NCBI GenBank assembly: GCA_020747015.1
Contig: JAGTJM010000069.1
Location: 1 to 64,000, forward strand
DNA: 64,000 bases
DNA from: Pyrenochaeta sp. MPI-SDFR-AT-0127
Lineage: Eukaryota > Ascomycota > Dothideomycetes > Pleosporales > Cucurbitariaceae
Reading direction: 5' to 3'
Shown: piece after piece, positions 1 through 11,538 of the stretch
How positions within the stretch are numbered: the first letter of the stretch is position 1
Layout: each line of letters opens with the position of its first letter
Made by a program: the position numbers and the translations under genes
Notes under the pieces: model-generated
What the model was told of the DNA's origin: nothing
The model's input: the letters and a program-made list of their open reading frames with translations, nothing else
Database searches by the model: none

Positions 1-114
1 ACGGCAGGCGCAACTCGCACGCCAAGTATCTCCGCGGAGCTTCCTCCGCAGAACGAGATGGTTTACTTCGACAGCGCTGAATTCGTCGAGTGTAAGGAGA
101 CAAGATGTGGATAG
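1..114 (+). CDS. 3' end of an unidentified gene (partial)
   Basis: Frame 1 on the plus strand is open from the window edge to a TAG at 112-114. It gives about 37 residues of mixed, coding-like composition (contains NEMVYFDSAEFVECK). No family can be named from so short a tail. It runs tail-to-tail with the SNF2 gene that ends at 525, which leaves about 410 bp of shared 3' flank in which I see no further gene. It could also be chance openness, since only 114 bp are visible. Confidence 0.4.
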   Translation, partial: TAGATRTPSISAELPPQNEMVYFDSAEFVECKETRCG

Positions 115-524
115 TATTAGGATTACCTCTTGAAAGGCGTTGCGAGCATATCCATCTGAGATCTAGAGCGAGATTGAGATCGAAATGATGGGGTTCTCAC
201 GACGCAATAAGGTAATGTAGATGTTGTGAAGGAGTATTCTAGCTTCCTGAATACGCTTTGATCATAGAGAACCTGGTAGAATGAGCTTATGAAGCCCCCT
301 TGATGTACAAATGCGCCTTTGCGCCGTCCAATTGGAGTAAATCTCAAGCACATAACCAACCAAATAATACCTCGTTGAAGTCGAAGGAATGGTTGCCTCC
401 GCCGACGCATCCGCTCCCAAGCAAATGCCTCTCCACCCCCAAGCGTATAAGCCGGCTGGCTCTTCCGCCCCAAGACTACGCATCATTACGCGTCATTGTC
501 TACCCACGCATCCGCATCCCCGTT

Positions 525-3500
525 TTATCGGAACAGGCTCCTCAATTCCTCGAGTCTCTGCTTTGTAGCCTGTTCCTTCGTCTTCCGCTCGCGCGCCATT
601 GTCAGATCTGCTAGTGCCTTCTTCTTCTTCTGCAGCTCAAGCATCTTTTCTTCAAAGCTGTTATCCATGATAAACCTTTTGATGACTACCTCCCGGTCTT
701 GCCCTAGTCTGTGTACACGATCCACTGCTTGAGCTTCAGCAGCAGGATTGAACTGAGGCTCCATCATGAAAACTTTATTCGCGGTGGTGAGATTCAAGCC
801 GAGGCCGCCGGCGCCAATAGAGACAAGCATCACACGTACAGCCTCATCGTTCCGGAGAGCATGCATCGACTTATCGCGAGCATCACGCGTCATGCGGCCG
901 TCGAGGCGAACATATGTGTGACCGTGGTTTTTCAGCGCGATCTCGATGAGGTCCAAATGAGTCGTCCAAGAGGAGAATACGACGCTATTAGGGGCATTAG
1001 TTAATGTAAATTTCATGGTCCCTGTGAATAGTGTTACTTACCTCTTGATTGGTCGCTCATCTGGGTTTGCGTCGCTCCACTCGCGGAATTCCTTCAGGTC
1101 ATTGAGCAGCGCCTGCGTCTTTGTATGTGGCCCTGCATAACTGCCAATCTTCTTTGCCAGCTTGGGATCTTTGCGAATTCGGTCCCGCTCCTCTAAGAAC
1201 TCCATGAAGTCACCTCGCCTCAGCTCGAATGCTGTTGGCCTATTGCGATCCTCACATACATGACACTGAACCGAGCCATCAGGCAAGAGGTTCTCTTTCC
1301 ACTGTGCCTTCAGTTTCTTAATGTGCTTTGGGCAAACGGGGTGGTAACACGTTGTCATATAGCCGATAATATCGCGGGCATTACCATCGTCGTCTTCGTC
1401 GTCGGTATCGACTTCAAGGATAGAGGTCTTGCCAAGACAGTAGATGCAATCGGCAGCATCGGTTGTTTCGAGAAGATCAAGCATCTCGTAAGCCTGTTGG
1501 CGGGAGAGTGTAGGCATCTCTTCCTCTTCCTCTCCAATCTCCATCGGATTGTCGTATGTCATGCCGTCAGTTGTCTTCAAGGCGTCATCACTAAGTAGGT
1601 CGCGGCCGTGGGCGCAAATAAGTCTGAGGTTGAGTATAGCGGTCAAGATACGAGCGTACGAGTGTCCGCCCATCTTTTCGCCTTGCGTGACAGCGTTAAC
1701 CTTACGCTGAGTATCTTGCTCGAACCAATCATGTAGTTGCCGCTCTTCTTTCGAAAACTGCAGCTTGACAACGTAATCATTCTTGGCAGGGACCTCGTCC
1801 TTGATGATCTCTTTCGTACGTCGAATTGTGACAGTGCTAACTAAGAGCTGCAACTTGGGCACAACTTCAGGGTCAGCATTCTTGAAAGGGTTGAGAATGA
1901 ACTGGTTGAAGCCGTGAGTCGAGTCGAACGGACTTAGCCTAATGAAATTGAACAGCGCGCCGAGATCTTCAAGACGATTTTGCACAGGCGTACCAGTCAC
2001 AGCCCATCGCCGCTGTCCCCATAGCGCACATGTAGCTTTAGACTGGTTTGTCGGATTTCTAATGGTATGCGCTTCGTCTAGCACAATACGGAACCAGTTG
2101 ATTAATGGAAGGGGCCGCTTTCTATCCAACAGGTCTTTAGCAATGATGTGATAGGTAGTAATAACGATGTCGTAATTTGCCAGATCCTTGGCGTGCATGT
2201 CGTATCGCTCGGTGCCATGATACCTCGTCCACCTCAACATGCTCTTGCCAGGAGGAAAATGCTCCTTAATTTGTTCCTTCCAGTTGGTCATAGTACTGAG
2301 AGGGCAAACGAGAAGCGTAGCTCTACTATTGAAGAGGGGCTGTATCATTTGCGAACCTTGTTGTAGGGGCGGCGGTCTCTTCTCGGCGAACTCTCGTGCG
2401 GCAGCGATAGAAGCGTCGTCACAGATCAGAGAAAGAATGCTGAGGGTCTTTCCCAGGCCCATCTCATCAGCCAGTATACCTCCGAAACATGACTTTGGTT
2501 TCGCTGGCTTCTCTTCCCCTGTTATGACATGAATATAAGATTTGCGGCCGTTGTCTCGATAATGAGGCTTCCACAACGTGTCTTTGCGTTCATCATGCTC
2601 TGCGCTTGTGTGATCCTGCTCTTTATCAACCATGAAGTAGAGTGCTTGCTTCTGGTGAGGGTATAGCTCGGTCTTGATATGTGATGACGGCTCCCGCATT
2701 GGTACCTCTTCTGAACTGCTCACTACAGTGTTGAACACGTCTTCGACATCGGCGCGAATCTCGTCAACACTTCGCAGCACATAACTGTTCGAAGGTGGGC
2801 CAACAGCATGCTGGTTGAACATGGTTGGATGAAGGTTAGGCTGTCCCATCTGGGTCTTCGAGAATGCACTGCCAGTTTGAGGGTTAAAGTAGTCGTATCG
2901 CTGGAGCTCGAAAAGTGGGTTTTCAAGTAGGAGGTTTTTGGTCTTGAGATATTTGCCGATATCCTGAGCCCTCCTCCGTGGGCAGTATAATTGCAATGTC
3001 ATCCCAATGAGCCCGGAGAATGGAGTGCCAGGGCCTCCCTCATTAGGCTGCTTTCGTCGAGGTTCTGTCCAGGCCATCCACTTTATACCAGCGGCCTTTG
3101 CACCATCGATAAGAGGGGCAAGTCCCTGTGCCGTTTTCATGTCCACCCTACCAAACTCTCTGTTCACTCCGTCAGTTACCATGATGGCGATGTTCTTTGC
3201 ACCGCCCCTGCGGAATGAGACCTTAATCCGGCTTTGACCTCCATTGTTGCCAATATACTTCTTGGGATCGGGGGTTGGGACAAGATGCGCCTGGATATAA
3301 GTTTGCTTCACCTTTCCTATGCATATGTCGTCGTTGCCGTTGTCCCCGACAACCTGAACGTCGTCTTCGTCATCACCTTAAGCCATCAGCACATTTCAAA
3401 CTAGGCATGAATCTAGCGCTTACTCATGGTCAAGTCGATGGAAGGTCCTGGTCGAGGTAGAGGTTGCTGTCCGTTAGGTCTCTGCAGATCAAGTGCGCTC

Positions 3501-3979
3501 CCACCACCAATATTCGAATGATTGATCTTCTTGCGATGCTCATCTTCGGCAGTCTTCACGCGCTTCGCGGGCGATGCAGTGCGTTCCTGGACATTGTGCA
3601 AGCGCTCGACAAGTGATACTTGGCCAGCAATGGTGGGGTCAGTACGTCCACGTTCATGTTCTTCACCTGAAGATGCAGGTCGTTTCGGATTAGGTGATTT
3701 AGGGTTGAGAAGTGCTTGTGGATCGAATTGCGGTATTTGAGGTGCGGAGGCCCCATTGGTGATGTGGTGCGTCGCAGCGTCACCTAGAAGATGCTCTATT
3801 AGCTCAGGTTGTAGGCCGATAAAAGTAGGTTCGGGCGACAAATCGTGAAGCAGTGCCCCACCATTGTTCGAAACATCAAGCGGTGTATCTGATGGCTCAT
3901 ACACAGCCAGTGGACAGGTTGACGACGCATCCATGGCCGGACAGTCTACCATCTCCACGTCTGGGGTTGATGCCTCCAT
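525..3979 (-). CDS. SNF2-family DNA-dependent ATPase, Rad5/HLTF-like, with internal RING
   Basis: The protein is 1116 aa in three exons (3979-3424, 3376-1042, 984-525); introns 3377-3423 and 985-1041 have GTAAGC/GTAAGT donors and phases close. Residues ~205-290 look like a divergent HIRAN domain. The SNF2_N core follows: DEMGLGKT (Walker A, ~489-496), LDEAH (~619) and TGTPVQNRLEDL (~646). A RING-like block is inserted between the lobes: CIYC at ~829, CYHPVCPKH at ~862, CHVC at ~890. The helicase C lobe starts with KSVVFSSWT (~965) and contains DRVHRLGQ. This order (HIRAN, SNF2 interrupted by RING) is that of Rad5/HLTF proteins, nuclear enzymes of post-replication repair that ubiquitylate PCNA. 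Chromatin remodelling is the alternative role. I start at ATG 3979 because the in-frame stretch upstream contains a probable 5'-UTR intron (GTATAT...TTAACCAG, about 4016-4080). Confidence 0.9.
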
Positions 3980-4988
3980 CTGAGTTGATTCTTTGGACAA
4001 CGACTCCTCAGAGCTCTGGTTAAGAAGTAAAGAAAGAGAGTTTGTTGGAGTATTTGAAGAATGAAATAAGGGAAATATACCTGTCCTACGAGCCCTTCGA
4101 GGGTCAAGTAATAGTGCTGGGTTCATACTGTACATATGCAAACAAGGATTCGATCACAGGTAAGAGAGAGTTTCAAGACCTCAAGCGAGGGCCGCAAGAA
4201 ATGATTCGCCTCTTCTTCTAGAATCTTGAAGCGGGACGGCCGAGCGCATCTGATATCCAGTGCCAAGTCTTTGTACTGCTCGCTGACACGGGAAACAGTC
4301 GTTGAAGAGATATTTAGTAGTTGAAAGGTTCCTTTTGGTATCGTTAGTCTTTGCTGGAGCGAGGCGGTGGGGTTTCGCACGAAAATATCTCTAGTTGGAT
4401 GAACGTGGCAATGTTCAACAGTTTCGGAGTACCTTTCTGGAGGTCGGGTAAGTGAAGGTAGGCGTCGAACTTCGCGACGCAGCGGGCAGCGTGCAGCGAT
4501 CATCAGAATATAGAGGTCGGTATTCGAGATGTGTAGGTAGATATGCGCATTGCGCCGAGATGGATAATGCGCTGCTGCCTTTCATGTCTTTCGCGACAAG
4601 TCATCGATATTCGGGTGGTGCAAGTGTGGCTAGTGTGGCTGGTGCGGTCAGATGACGCTTCTCGACTTTCACGGTTCCGGCAAATGTTTGAAGATCCGAG
4701 GAAGAGGGCGAGGCGCCAGATTGCACAGACACTGTAAGGTAATGGATGTCGTGTCAAGACTTTAAAATTGCTGTCACTTGGTAGTTATTCAAGCAGGTCG
4801 CAGATTTCGGAAAGATTCTGACAGATTTTGTTACACGAATGAAAGTGTGCATACAGGAGCCCACAATGGACGCCGATTATGCAGGCCAGCCAATACAGCC
4901 ATGCATGTGGAATGAACGCCCGCTATGCAAATCGTTACTGCCGACATGTCTTATACACGGCTGTTTTTATACAATAAACACATAACGC
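3980..4988. other. Intergenic: 5' region of the SNF2 gene
   Basis: This is the upstream flank of the minus-strand SNF2 gene and the 3' flank of the PI4K gene. It contains a likely 5'-UTR intron of the SNF2 transcript (about 4016-4080 on the minus strand) and no convincing coding sequence. Open frames here lack good starts or family resemblance. Confidence 0.5.
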
Positions 4989-7342
4989 TCAACACCACGT
5001 AAAGACCGGATTTCGTCCCTTTACCAGCTCTAACCTTTCAACAACCACTTTCTTCCTATTTCCTTCCATGTCCTCATTTGCCGCATAGCCCAAGTCCCCC
5101 TCATCATCAAAGCCGTAGTCATCCATGTCTCTTCTGTTAGTAAGAGAGAACCTGCGCTGCTGCTTTCGCGGCTCGAGGTGCCCTCGGCGAGGCGCATCAT
5201 AGCTCATGCGCGAACGGTGCGCCGGTCGGCCGTTTGCTGATTCTGCTGTGTTGCGAGACGGCCAGAAAACGTCACTCACGGTTGCTGGGGAGGTAGGACC
5301 AGGTATGTTTGGCTCGGAGCGGCGAATGTCGAGAGACGAGGATTCGCGTGAAAGGTTAAAACGGTTCTCGTGTGCGCTGTCCAGCGGTGGCGAGTTCATC
5401 AGGAGATCTGGCTGTGGCTTCTGAGGAGGCGTCGAGACAGCCGTGATATCCATCTCTTCGTGCTCCTCTTCGACCCTCTTCTGCCTCGCAATGGCAGGCT
5501 GTTGTTTCCTCCTCATTTCCGCACTTGGTGCTCGCAAAGGGACCGCAATAGGGATCTCCACCACATCGTCCCAGACACACACCCGTGCTCTCCTCGTGAG
5601 TTCCAGCGGCCCGTGATCAGGCGTCTTCAATGTCTCAACAACGTTCCACGCTTGTCCTTTCATGACTGCAAGTTGTTTAGCGTACATTCGCTCTTTGAAG
5701 TCGTCATCTTGTATAAAGCATTTCCGCAGGGCGAGCTGGGTGTCCGACCACCATTTTTTGGATGTAAGGAGCGGGAGGAAGTGTCGTCGCGTTGCTTCGG
5801 AGAATGGCTGGCCGATGAGCGAGACGGGGAGGAAGAGCCAACCGAAGGGATAACTTCGCCACTGCGTACTATTAGCTATGTAGGCGGATACAAAGGCACT
5901 GAACTTACAGCATCAGGGTGCTTCCAAGGCCACGATAAGCTGTTGTCGATAGCACCAATCGTAATTGCAGGCGATGATGTGGTCTGCATTGGTGTGTTAG
6001 ACCGGCTATTCGCAGTCATTTGTTCTCGTCGCCCATATGGGTCCAGTCCCTCCATAGACTGTCTAGTATAGCTACTTGGCTGCGGCTCGTCCCCTACATC
6101 TCCGTTCATCTTTGGCGGCTCTGCGACTATCGTTGCCTCTTGTGTTTTCTGATCAATCTTGATCATCCAATTATCCAATCCCCTGTCTGTGTTGCGCATG
6201 ATGTAGTCCAAGATAACCAGCTTCTCCAGCTGCTCTCTGAACGACTGCTGCAGTGTTTCTGTCCAAAAACCCCTCCTTGGCTGTTGTTGGTCCGCATTGC
6301 CCGGCCTATCGTCGTCTTCCTCATTATCCGACTGTGGTCCACTTGGTCTGCAGTCCTCTGCCCATCTACGCTTCTTCTTCCGCGATTCTCCCTCTGTCCT
6401 GAAGCCTGAGCTGTGTTGGTCGGGCCACGGGTTCTCCTTTAAGAATATATTCGCGTCCTTGAAGCCCTTCAGGAACACCTGGAAGCTACCTGGCTTCTCG
6501 GGGAACGGCTTCCTCTTCCTATAGTACGCCCTTCTATCCCAGAAGTCATAGTGGAAAGATTTTGAGGCGAGTGAGACAACTGCGGTGTACGGCACGAGGT
6601 TCGTTCGCAATTGGGTATCGAGGACGTATGCGGCGGCTTCGGAAACGTAGCTTAAGTTGGGAATAAGGCACGCGCGGCCGAAGAAGAATGGAAATAAGTT
6701 GCGATGTATCCATTTCGTCCACTTGGGATTCCGCGACGCGTAGGGCTCTTCGTCCTTGGGCTTGAACACGCCCACCACCTTGCCCTGTGTATTTCGCGCA
6801 AAGTAGCTGCCGGAGCTGCCCTGTGAGATGAGCAATGGGTGCATATCCATCTCAATCGCTGTTCTAACGCTCTCCACTATATCGTCGAACTCCAAGTTCG
6901 TCATACGCTCCGATGAGCCCTCGTAGTCAAAGGTCAGGGATTCTGCGGTAGCGGGTCGCACTCCATCCGGCGCCTGAAAGACCGAGTGATGTATTTCCAA
7001 TTGTTCATCTTCTGGTGCGTCCTTCTGCTTCTTGATCTTGAACTTTTGAGCTATCTCATCTGCCCATTTCTCGAATCTGGCGTTGATGGCTTTGATATCG
7101 ACACCTGAGTTCGACCGCTGCCGCCGACCGGATGATGCTCTGCGGGTATCCGGTGAATTTGGGGCAGAGCTGCCTGGCATTCGCATGCCTGTATTCCTTG
7201 ATGGCTGTATTGGGGCATACTGTGCGTTGGATAGGGAGTTCTGGTGTAGGTCATCTTCGAAATCACTATTGGAGTCTTCTTCCTCCTCCGCCTGGGCTAT
7301 TCGAGCATAGCCAGATGTCGCCGGTCTCTTGGGTTTAGGCAT
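4989..7342 (-). CDS. LSB6: Type II phosphatidylinositol 4-kinase (Lsb6-like)
   Basis: The protein is 768 aa from two exons (7342-5909 and 5861-4989). The intron 5862-5908 (GTAAGT...ACGCAG) joins SWPWKHPDA to WRSYPFGW in phase 0. The enzyme phosphorylates phosphatidylinositol to PI4P at the plasma membrane, endosomes and vacuole. The N-terminus (1-115) is acidic and low complexity. The kinase fold begins with SQGSSGSYF (173-181, glycine loop), VFKPKDEEP (192-200, ATP-binding Lys), and a catalytic segment ILDYIMRNTDRGLDNWMIK (377-395) typical of type II PI4K. An insert of about 60 charged residues (310-365) lies before the catalytic loop, as in fungal members. The C-terminal ~150 residues are polar and probably disordered. 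The ATG at 7342 opens the longest conserved frame. Confidence 0.92.
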
Positions 7343-7623
7343 TTCGCGAACACAAAAAGTGAATGGATGGCGGCCAATGGAGATGTGTCCTGCCCCAAGA
7401 GAGCGCCTGGCATTATCTCGCTATGACGATTGAAGCTGTTGCAGGGGTTCGCCCGCCCCACGCTAGCGCCCGTTTGGAGGATCATCACGCGAGTCCACAT
7501 GCCATTTACATGCCATCAGTTTTCGATGTTGAAGTTGAATGCATAGTGAATTAGATCATGGATTGATCTTCTAAAGACTGGGTATCAAGGTCTATGACAC
7601 AAACACTTTCTCACAATACGCGC

Positions 7624-9007
7624 TTAGAAGCTATCGTCGAGATCGACTTGCCGTCGAACAACACTGGGACTGTCATCGTCCATACCGCCTGTTGTGTCTG
7701 TAATATCCCCACCAGCTGTCATAAGAAGATCGTCAACGATTCGCCTGCTAGCTTCACGGGCTACAACTATGTTAGTGAATGTGTTTGAATATAGACTGCG
7801 TGCACTTACCAGGCGTTTGCAGTAGTTTACTCTGCGGAATGTGAAATTGAATGGTCTTGGGCGGGCTAAGGTCAATCTCATACTCCTCTTCATCGCTATC
7901 ATCGAATACAGTCCCAGTTCTGTGCAAACTCATCGGAGTCTTACCCTTTCCAGGCGTCTGCACACTGACACCTGGTGTCCGTGGCGTTTTCATCGGCGAG
8001 AAGATATCAGCACGAAGTTGAGGTGCTGGCGATGACGGGGGAGACGAATCTTCTGCCCACCTTGGCAAATTCGAAGCTGCGCCACGAGGAGTAGGCGCAC
8101 CGCGGGTGCCAGCTCTAGGTGTGAAAGCACCCGTCGGCTTGTACTTTCTCGGGCTTACAATCGGCGTTGCCTGGACGCGGAATGTCTTGTCGAGGACGCG
8201 ATGGAGCAGTGGGTCTTGGTTGACGTACGGGTTCTTAGTTGCTGTCGGTTGCATAAAGGGCGAAGAGTCGAAGCCGCTCATATCTGGCAAGGCCTGCGCC
8301 TTTCCCGGTGTGACTAGATCCCACTTGGGTGTTTTTGTGCCCCCAATATCTCCGCGGAACTCTTCTTTAAGTGCTTCATATGGTGATGACAGCCCGGCAA
8401 ATTGGGGCTCCTTCCCCTCGTCTCCGTGAACACCCTCCTTGCTCTTTCCCTTCCTTGTGGAAGATGGCGCGCGTGGTGTACTATGACCCAGCGACGGCGA
8501 ATCAAATGTTATGAGAGATTCGAGGTCATCGGCTTGCGAGGATGATGGCCTTGGTGGTGTGGTCACCCCGCCTGTGACCGTTTCATCTTCCACCGTTTCG
8601 TCGTCGTATATTTGCGACTGCTGGGTATCATCTTGCACCGCTGATTCATCTTGTTCGGGAGCCTCGTATCCAGAAAGAGAAACATTTGCGCTGGCTTCGA
8701 AGAATTGTTTCCAGAACTGGTACAGTCAGAATGCGACTTGCTCCACATGTGGTAGGTGCATACCTTTGAGCCTTCCCACACCGCCTCTGAATGCTTCCCG
8801 TATTGCTCGACAATTGGTAGAATTCCCGTTGTTACGATGCGGTGCGCGCGGCTGAAGTTGTGATCGATTTCTACTACCGTCAGTCGCGTTGGTGGGGTAC
8901 TCGTGTGTTTGTTTACCCTGCAGCGTCAGAGTTATGGACTGTTCCAGCTTCTCCAATTCCTCTGTAAGCGACAGATTGCGTTGTGGCGCTACACTTTGTC
9001 GAGACAT
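7624..9007 (-). CDS. ASK1: DASH complex subunit Ask1
   Basis: The protein is 413 aa in four exons (9007-8917, 8870-8764, 8716-7810, 7760-7624); all three introns have GT/AG borders and the phases close. Ask1 is a subunit of the ten-protein Dam1/DASH ring that couples kinetochores to spindle microtubules. The family's conserved helical N-terminus is clear: LTEELEKLEQSITLTLQEID, HNFSRAHRIVTTGILPIVEQ, then HSEAVWEGSKFWKQFFEASA (to ~residue 85). The rest is Ser/Thr/Pro-rich and disordered with many SP/TP sites, which fits the known cell-cycle phosphorylation of Ask1. The length is close to that of other filamentous ascomycetes. It is divergently transcribed from the SDR gene at 9581. Confidence 0.93.
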
Positions 9008-9580
9008 GGTGCACTTGAGAAGGCTCCGCAATTTGTTTGGTGGTGTTGATCTTGCGACGCGTACTTCGAGATGAAGACTCTCAGAAGAGGTCTAGTACAG
9101 AAGTAGTAAGACCAGCGGGACCCCCGAGGCTTCCCCGCCACTCTCCAGCGATGCACCATCCGTCTCTTGTGCCAGTCATTAGTACTCTCATCAGAAGTGC
9201 TACCAATAGATCATCACGGTTCGATGGAAGGCGCGGAATAGTACCGCGTTTCATTCTCCGGTAGCTCGACTCTGTCAGTCAGGAACAGCCGTCATTATTC
9301 CCATGAACGTCATGCTCCGGATTTATTAGACCCGACCAAGCTCTAAAGGAAGCCAATGATGCGGAGCTACGAGAGGGGGTGATGCATACTCCGCATATCC
9401 GGATGCCTTGATCGAGCCTCTCCGGGTTGTACTCTGTTCAAGTCTATGGTAAGGTTATATATGGACGCGGAGCCGCTAGATTACCACCCTTTTCTTGCTA
9501 CTGTCGAAATATCCACGTTGCCTAACTCCCTTAAAACTCGCCCTCTATACACAACAGTCTCTGGACAAAATCATACCAAA
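9008..9580. promoter_or_regulatory. Divergent promoter region, ASK1 / SDR
   Basis: This 573-bp stretch separates the starts of ASK1 (minus) and the SDR gene (plus), so it must hold both promoters. Two copies of the palindrome TCCGGA occur (about 9317 and 9399), and a TATATA-like run lies near 9455, about 125 bp upstream of the SDR ATG. No gene is seen. Confidence 0.45.
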
Positions 9581-10585
9581 ATGGCATTCCGTTTGCCTGC
9601 ACGAACACTTTGGCAGGCTTCACCAAAGTTCGTGACCATACCGCGTGTATCAAGCCAATTGCCACGGTGGGCGCGCAGTTACGCTACACCGACAACAGAG
9701 CAGGGAAGGACAGCGATTGTGACTGGCTCATCGCGTGGAATGTATAGTTGCCGTGTTCCAAAGCGTTCTCAACATAGCTTCTGACCCTCAGCAGCGGCAA
9801 GGCAATTGCTCTTCGGCTAGCCAACGATGGTTACGACGTCTGTATCAATGATGTTGAAGCCAACAAGTCCGGTTGCGATGACGTTGTGAAAGAGATTCAA
9901 AGTCTCGGCCGCAAGTCATTTGCGTATACAGCTGATGTGTCCAACCTAAAAGAGGTACAGGGTTTGGTGCAAGCATCCGTCTCCGAACTAGGGCCCTTGA
10001 ATACAATGGTAGCCAATGCTGGTATCGCACAAGTCAAAGCGCTTCTTGATCTTACCGAGCAAGATCTGAGAAGAATGTTCGAAGTCAACGGTAAGCACAT
10101 CCCTGTTCGGTAATGAATCACAGAGCCTGACATGGTCGATAGTCTTTGGAGTATATAATTGCTATACCACGGCCGCAAAGCAAATGATCTCCCAAGGCTC
10201 CGGCGGCAAAATCCTTGGTGCTGCCTCTATTGTGGCCTTCAAACCATTTGCCCTGTTGTCTCACTATAGTGCCTCGAAATGGGCTGTCCGTGGCCTCACT
10301 CAGGCTTTCGCCATGGAGATGGCTACCCACAAGATCACTGTCAATGCCTATGCGCCTGGAATTGTTGGAACCGCAATGTGGGACCTGATTGATGAGAAGT
10401 TGGGCGAACTGCAGGGCGCAAAGAAGGGTGAGACTATCAAGAAGTACAGTGGTGAGTTAATTGCATTGGGACGGACGAGTGTTCCCGAAGACGTCTCGAA
10501 TACGGTGAGTTTCTTGGCAAGTAAGGATAGCGATTACATGACAGGGCAGACGATTGTTATTGACGGTGGTATTATTTTTACATAG
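9581..10585 (+). CDS. Short-chain dehydrogenase, acetoin/diacetyl reductase-like, mitochondrial
   Basis: The protein is 299 aa from exons 9581-9741, 9795-10090 and 10143-10585. Splicing restores the nucleotide-binding motif TGSSRGIGKAIALRLA (residues ~48-63). Other SDR landmarks are NAGIA, the catalytic YSASK after a Ser-containing strand, and a C-terminal SDYMTGQTIVIDGG. The stretch SHYSASKWAVRGLTQAFAME followed by NAYAPGIVGTAMWD is typical of the acetoin/meso-butanediol dehydrogenase (BudC-like) group, which uses NAD(P)H. The first ~38 residues are Arg-rich and lack acids (RLPARTLWQ, RWARSYATP), a classic mitochondrial presequence that bacterial BudC lacks. Substrate assignment is family-level only. 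Confidence 0.88.
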
Positions 10586-11211
10586 TGAGAAACATACAAT
10601 GTGTTTTCATTTTCAAAGTCTTCTTGCTTTCAGTGTTGTTCTGTCGCTACGTTCTTGTGATCTTGCCAATTCACGGTCATCGGGCAGCAAACCGAATCGT
10701 TTGACTAGAGACATGACAGTCTCTAGTCACATCCGCCATATATCCGCTTGTGCAGGCATATAGCTTCATTGTATAAAAAGGCCCTGGCTGAGCATCTATT
10801 GAATCACAATTCCAATGAAAGCATTCCTCGTAGAACCCACCGCCACGTTGAGAATACAGCATCGGATAAGGAAACTTACCTTGGAGGACGATGCAGTGTT
10901 GGAACGTTTTCGAGGCTGAAGGTATTGATACCAACTTACATTTGTATTTTCCAAACTAGTCTAAAGTTTTCAGTTTATAGCTCCTGATTGTCCTTAAGCC
11001 TAAGCGCACAGGTCAGGATGGGGTGTTGGATACATCGTGCAGTTCAGCGTCTGCATATCTGCCACAGTATCATTGAAGAGCCTCCCGCAGACTTCTAGCG
11101 TGGAAAAATCCGATTGTACTTTGCTAGACAGTTCGTTTGCCGATGTGCTGCTCATCATTGAATACGTATATACTCCTGGTTATTAGGACCAGCACGCTGT
11201 CATGAGATTCT
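10586..11211. other. Intergenic with a perfect hairpin
   Basis: This is the 3' flank of the SDR gene. Apart from the 11-bp stem hairpin at 10702-10729 (listed separately), I see no gene or recognisable element. Confidence 0.4.
10702..10729. repeat. Perfect inverted repeat (11-bp arms, 6-nt loop)
   Basis: The arms TGACTAGAGAC and GTCTCTAGTCA are exact reverse complements around ATGACA. It lies 117 bp past the SDR stop codon. It could form an RNA hairpin in the 3' UTR or be a protein-binding palindrome; the sequence alone does not decide. Confidence 0.6.
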
Positions 11212-11538
11212 ATGCTTGTAAGCTCCTTGTCGATAATAGTGAAGCTACAGCCTTACTGTTTCCATTTTCAGTACATCATGTTTGACTGCGACAGTCTCAG
11301 CGGTTCTCCACAACAACAATACCGCACCCGCACACAACGCCCATACGTATACCATGCCTTGCGGAAACCGCAATCGCAGATTATGTCGTTCGAGTCGACA
11401 TACATGGCCTCATCATTGATCGAAGATTTGCGAGCCATGACGCAACATATGCGGAACACACGGTTGCAGTGGAAAGTGGAACGAGAAAGGATGCGAGAAA
11501 TTTTGACTGAGAAAACACGTCCTAAAGATGCTGGCTAA
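11212..11538 (+). CDS. Small hypothetical protein (weak)
   Basis: An ATG at 11212 is followed at once by a GTAAGC donor, and a pyrimidine-rich ...TTTTCAG acceptor ends at 11271. Splicing gives ML joined in frame to YIMFDCDSLSG and about 89 residues ending in EKTRPKDAG. The second half (SLIEDLRAMTQHMRNTRLQW, VERERMREIL) is charged and probably helical. Unspliced reading is also open (108 aa). No family is recognised. Composition and the splice signals favour a real small gene, but it could be non-coding. Confidence 0.35.
   Translation: MLVSSLSIIVKLQPYCFHFQYIMFDCDSLSGSPQQQYRTRTQRPYVYHALRKPQSQIMSFESTYMASSLIEDLRAMTQHMRNTRLQWKVERERMREILTEKTRPKDAG

Noticed and set aside
4123..4503. Minus-strand frame upstream of the SNF2 gene
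   Set aside because: Cannot be joined in phase to the SNF2 frame with plausible splice sites; probably leader or promoter sequence.
5370..6071. Plus-strand open frame of 233 codons
   Set aside because: Lies opposite the PI4K gene, whose coding frame and intron are certain.
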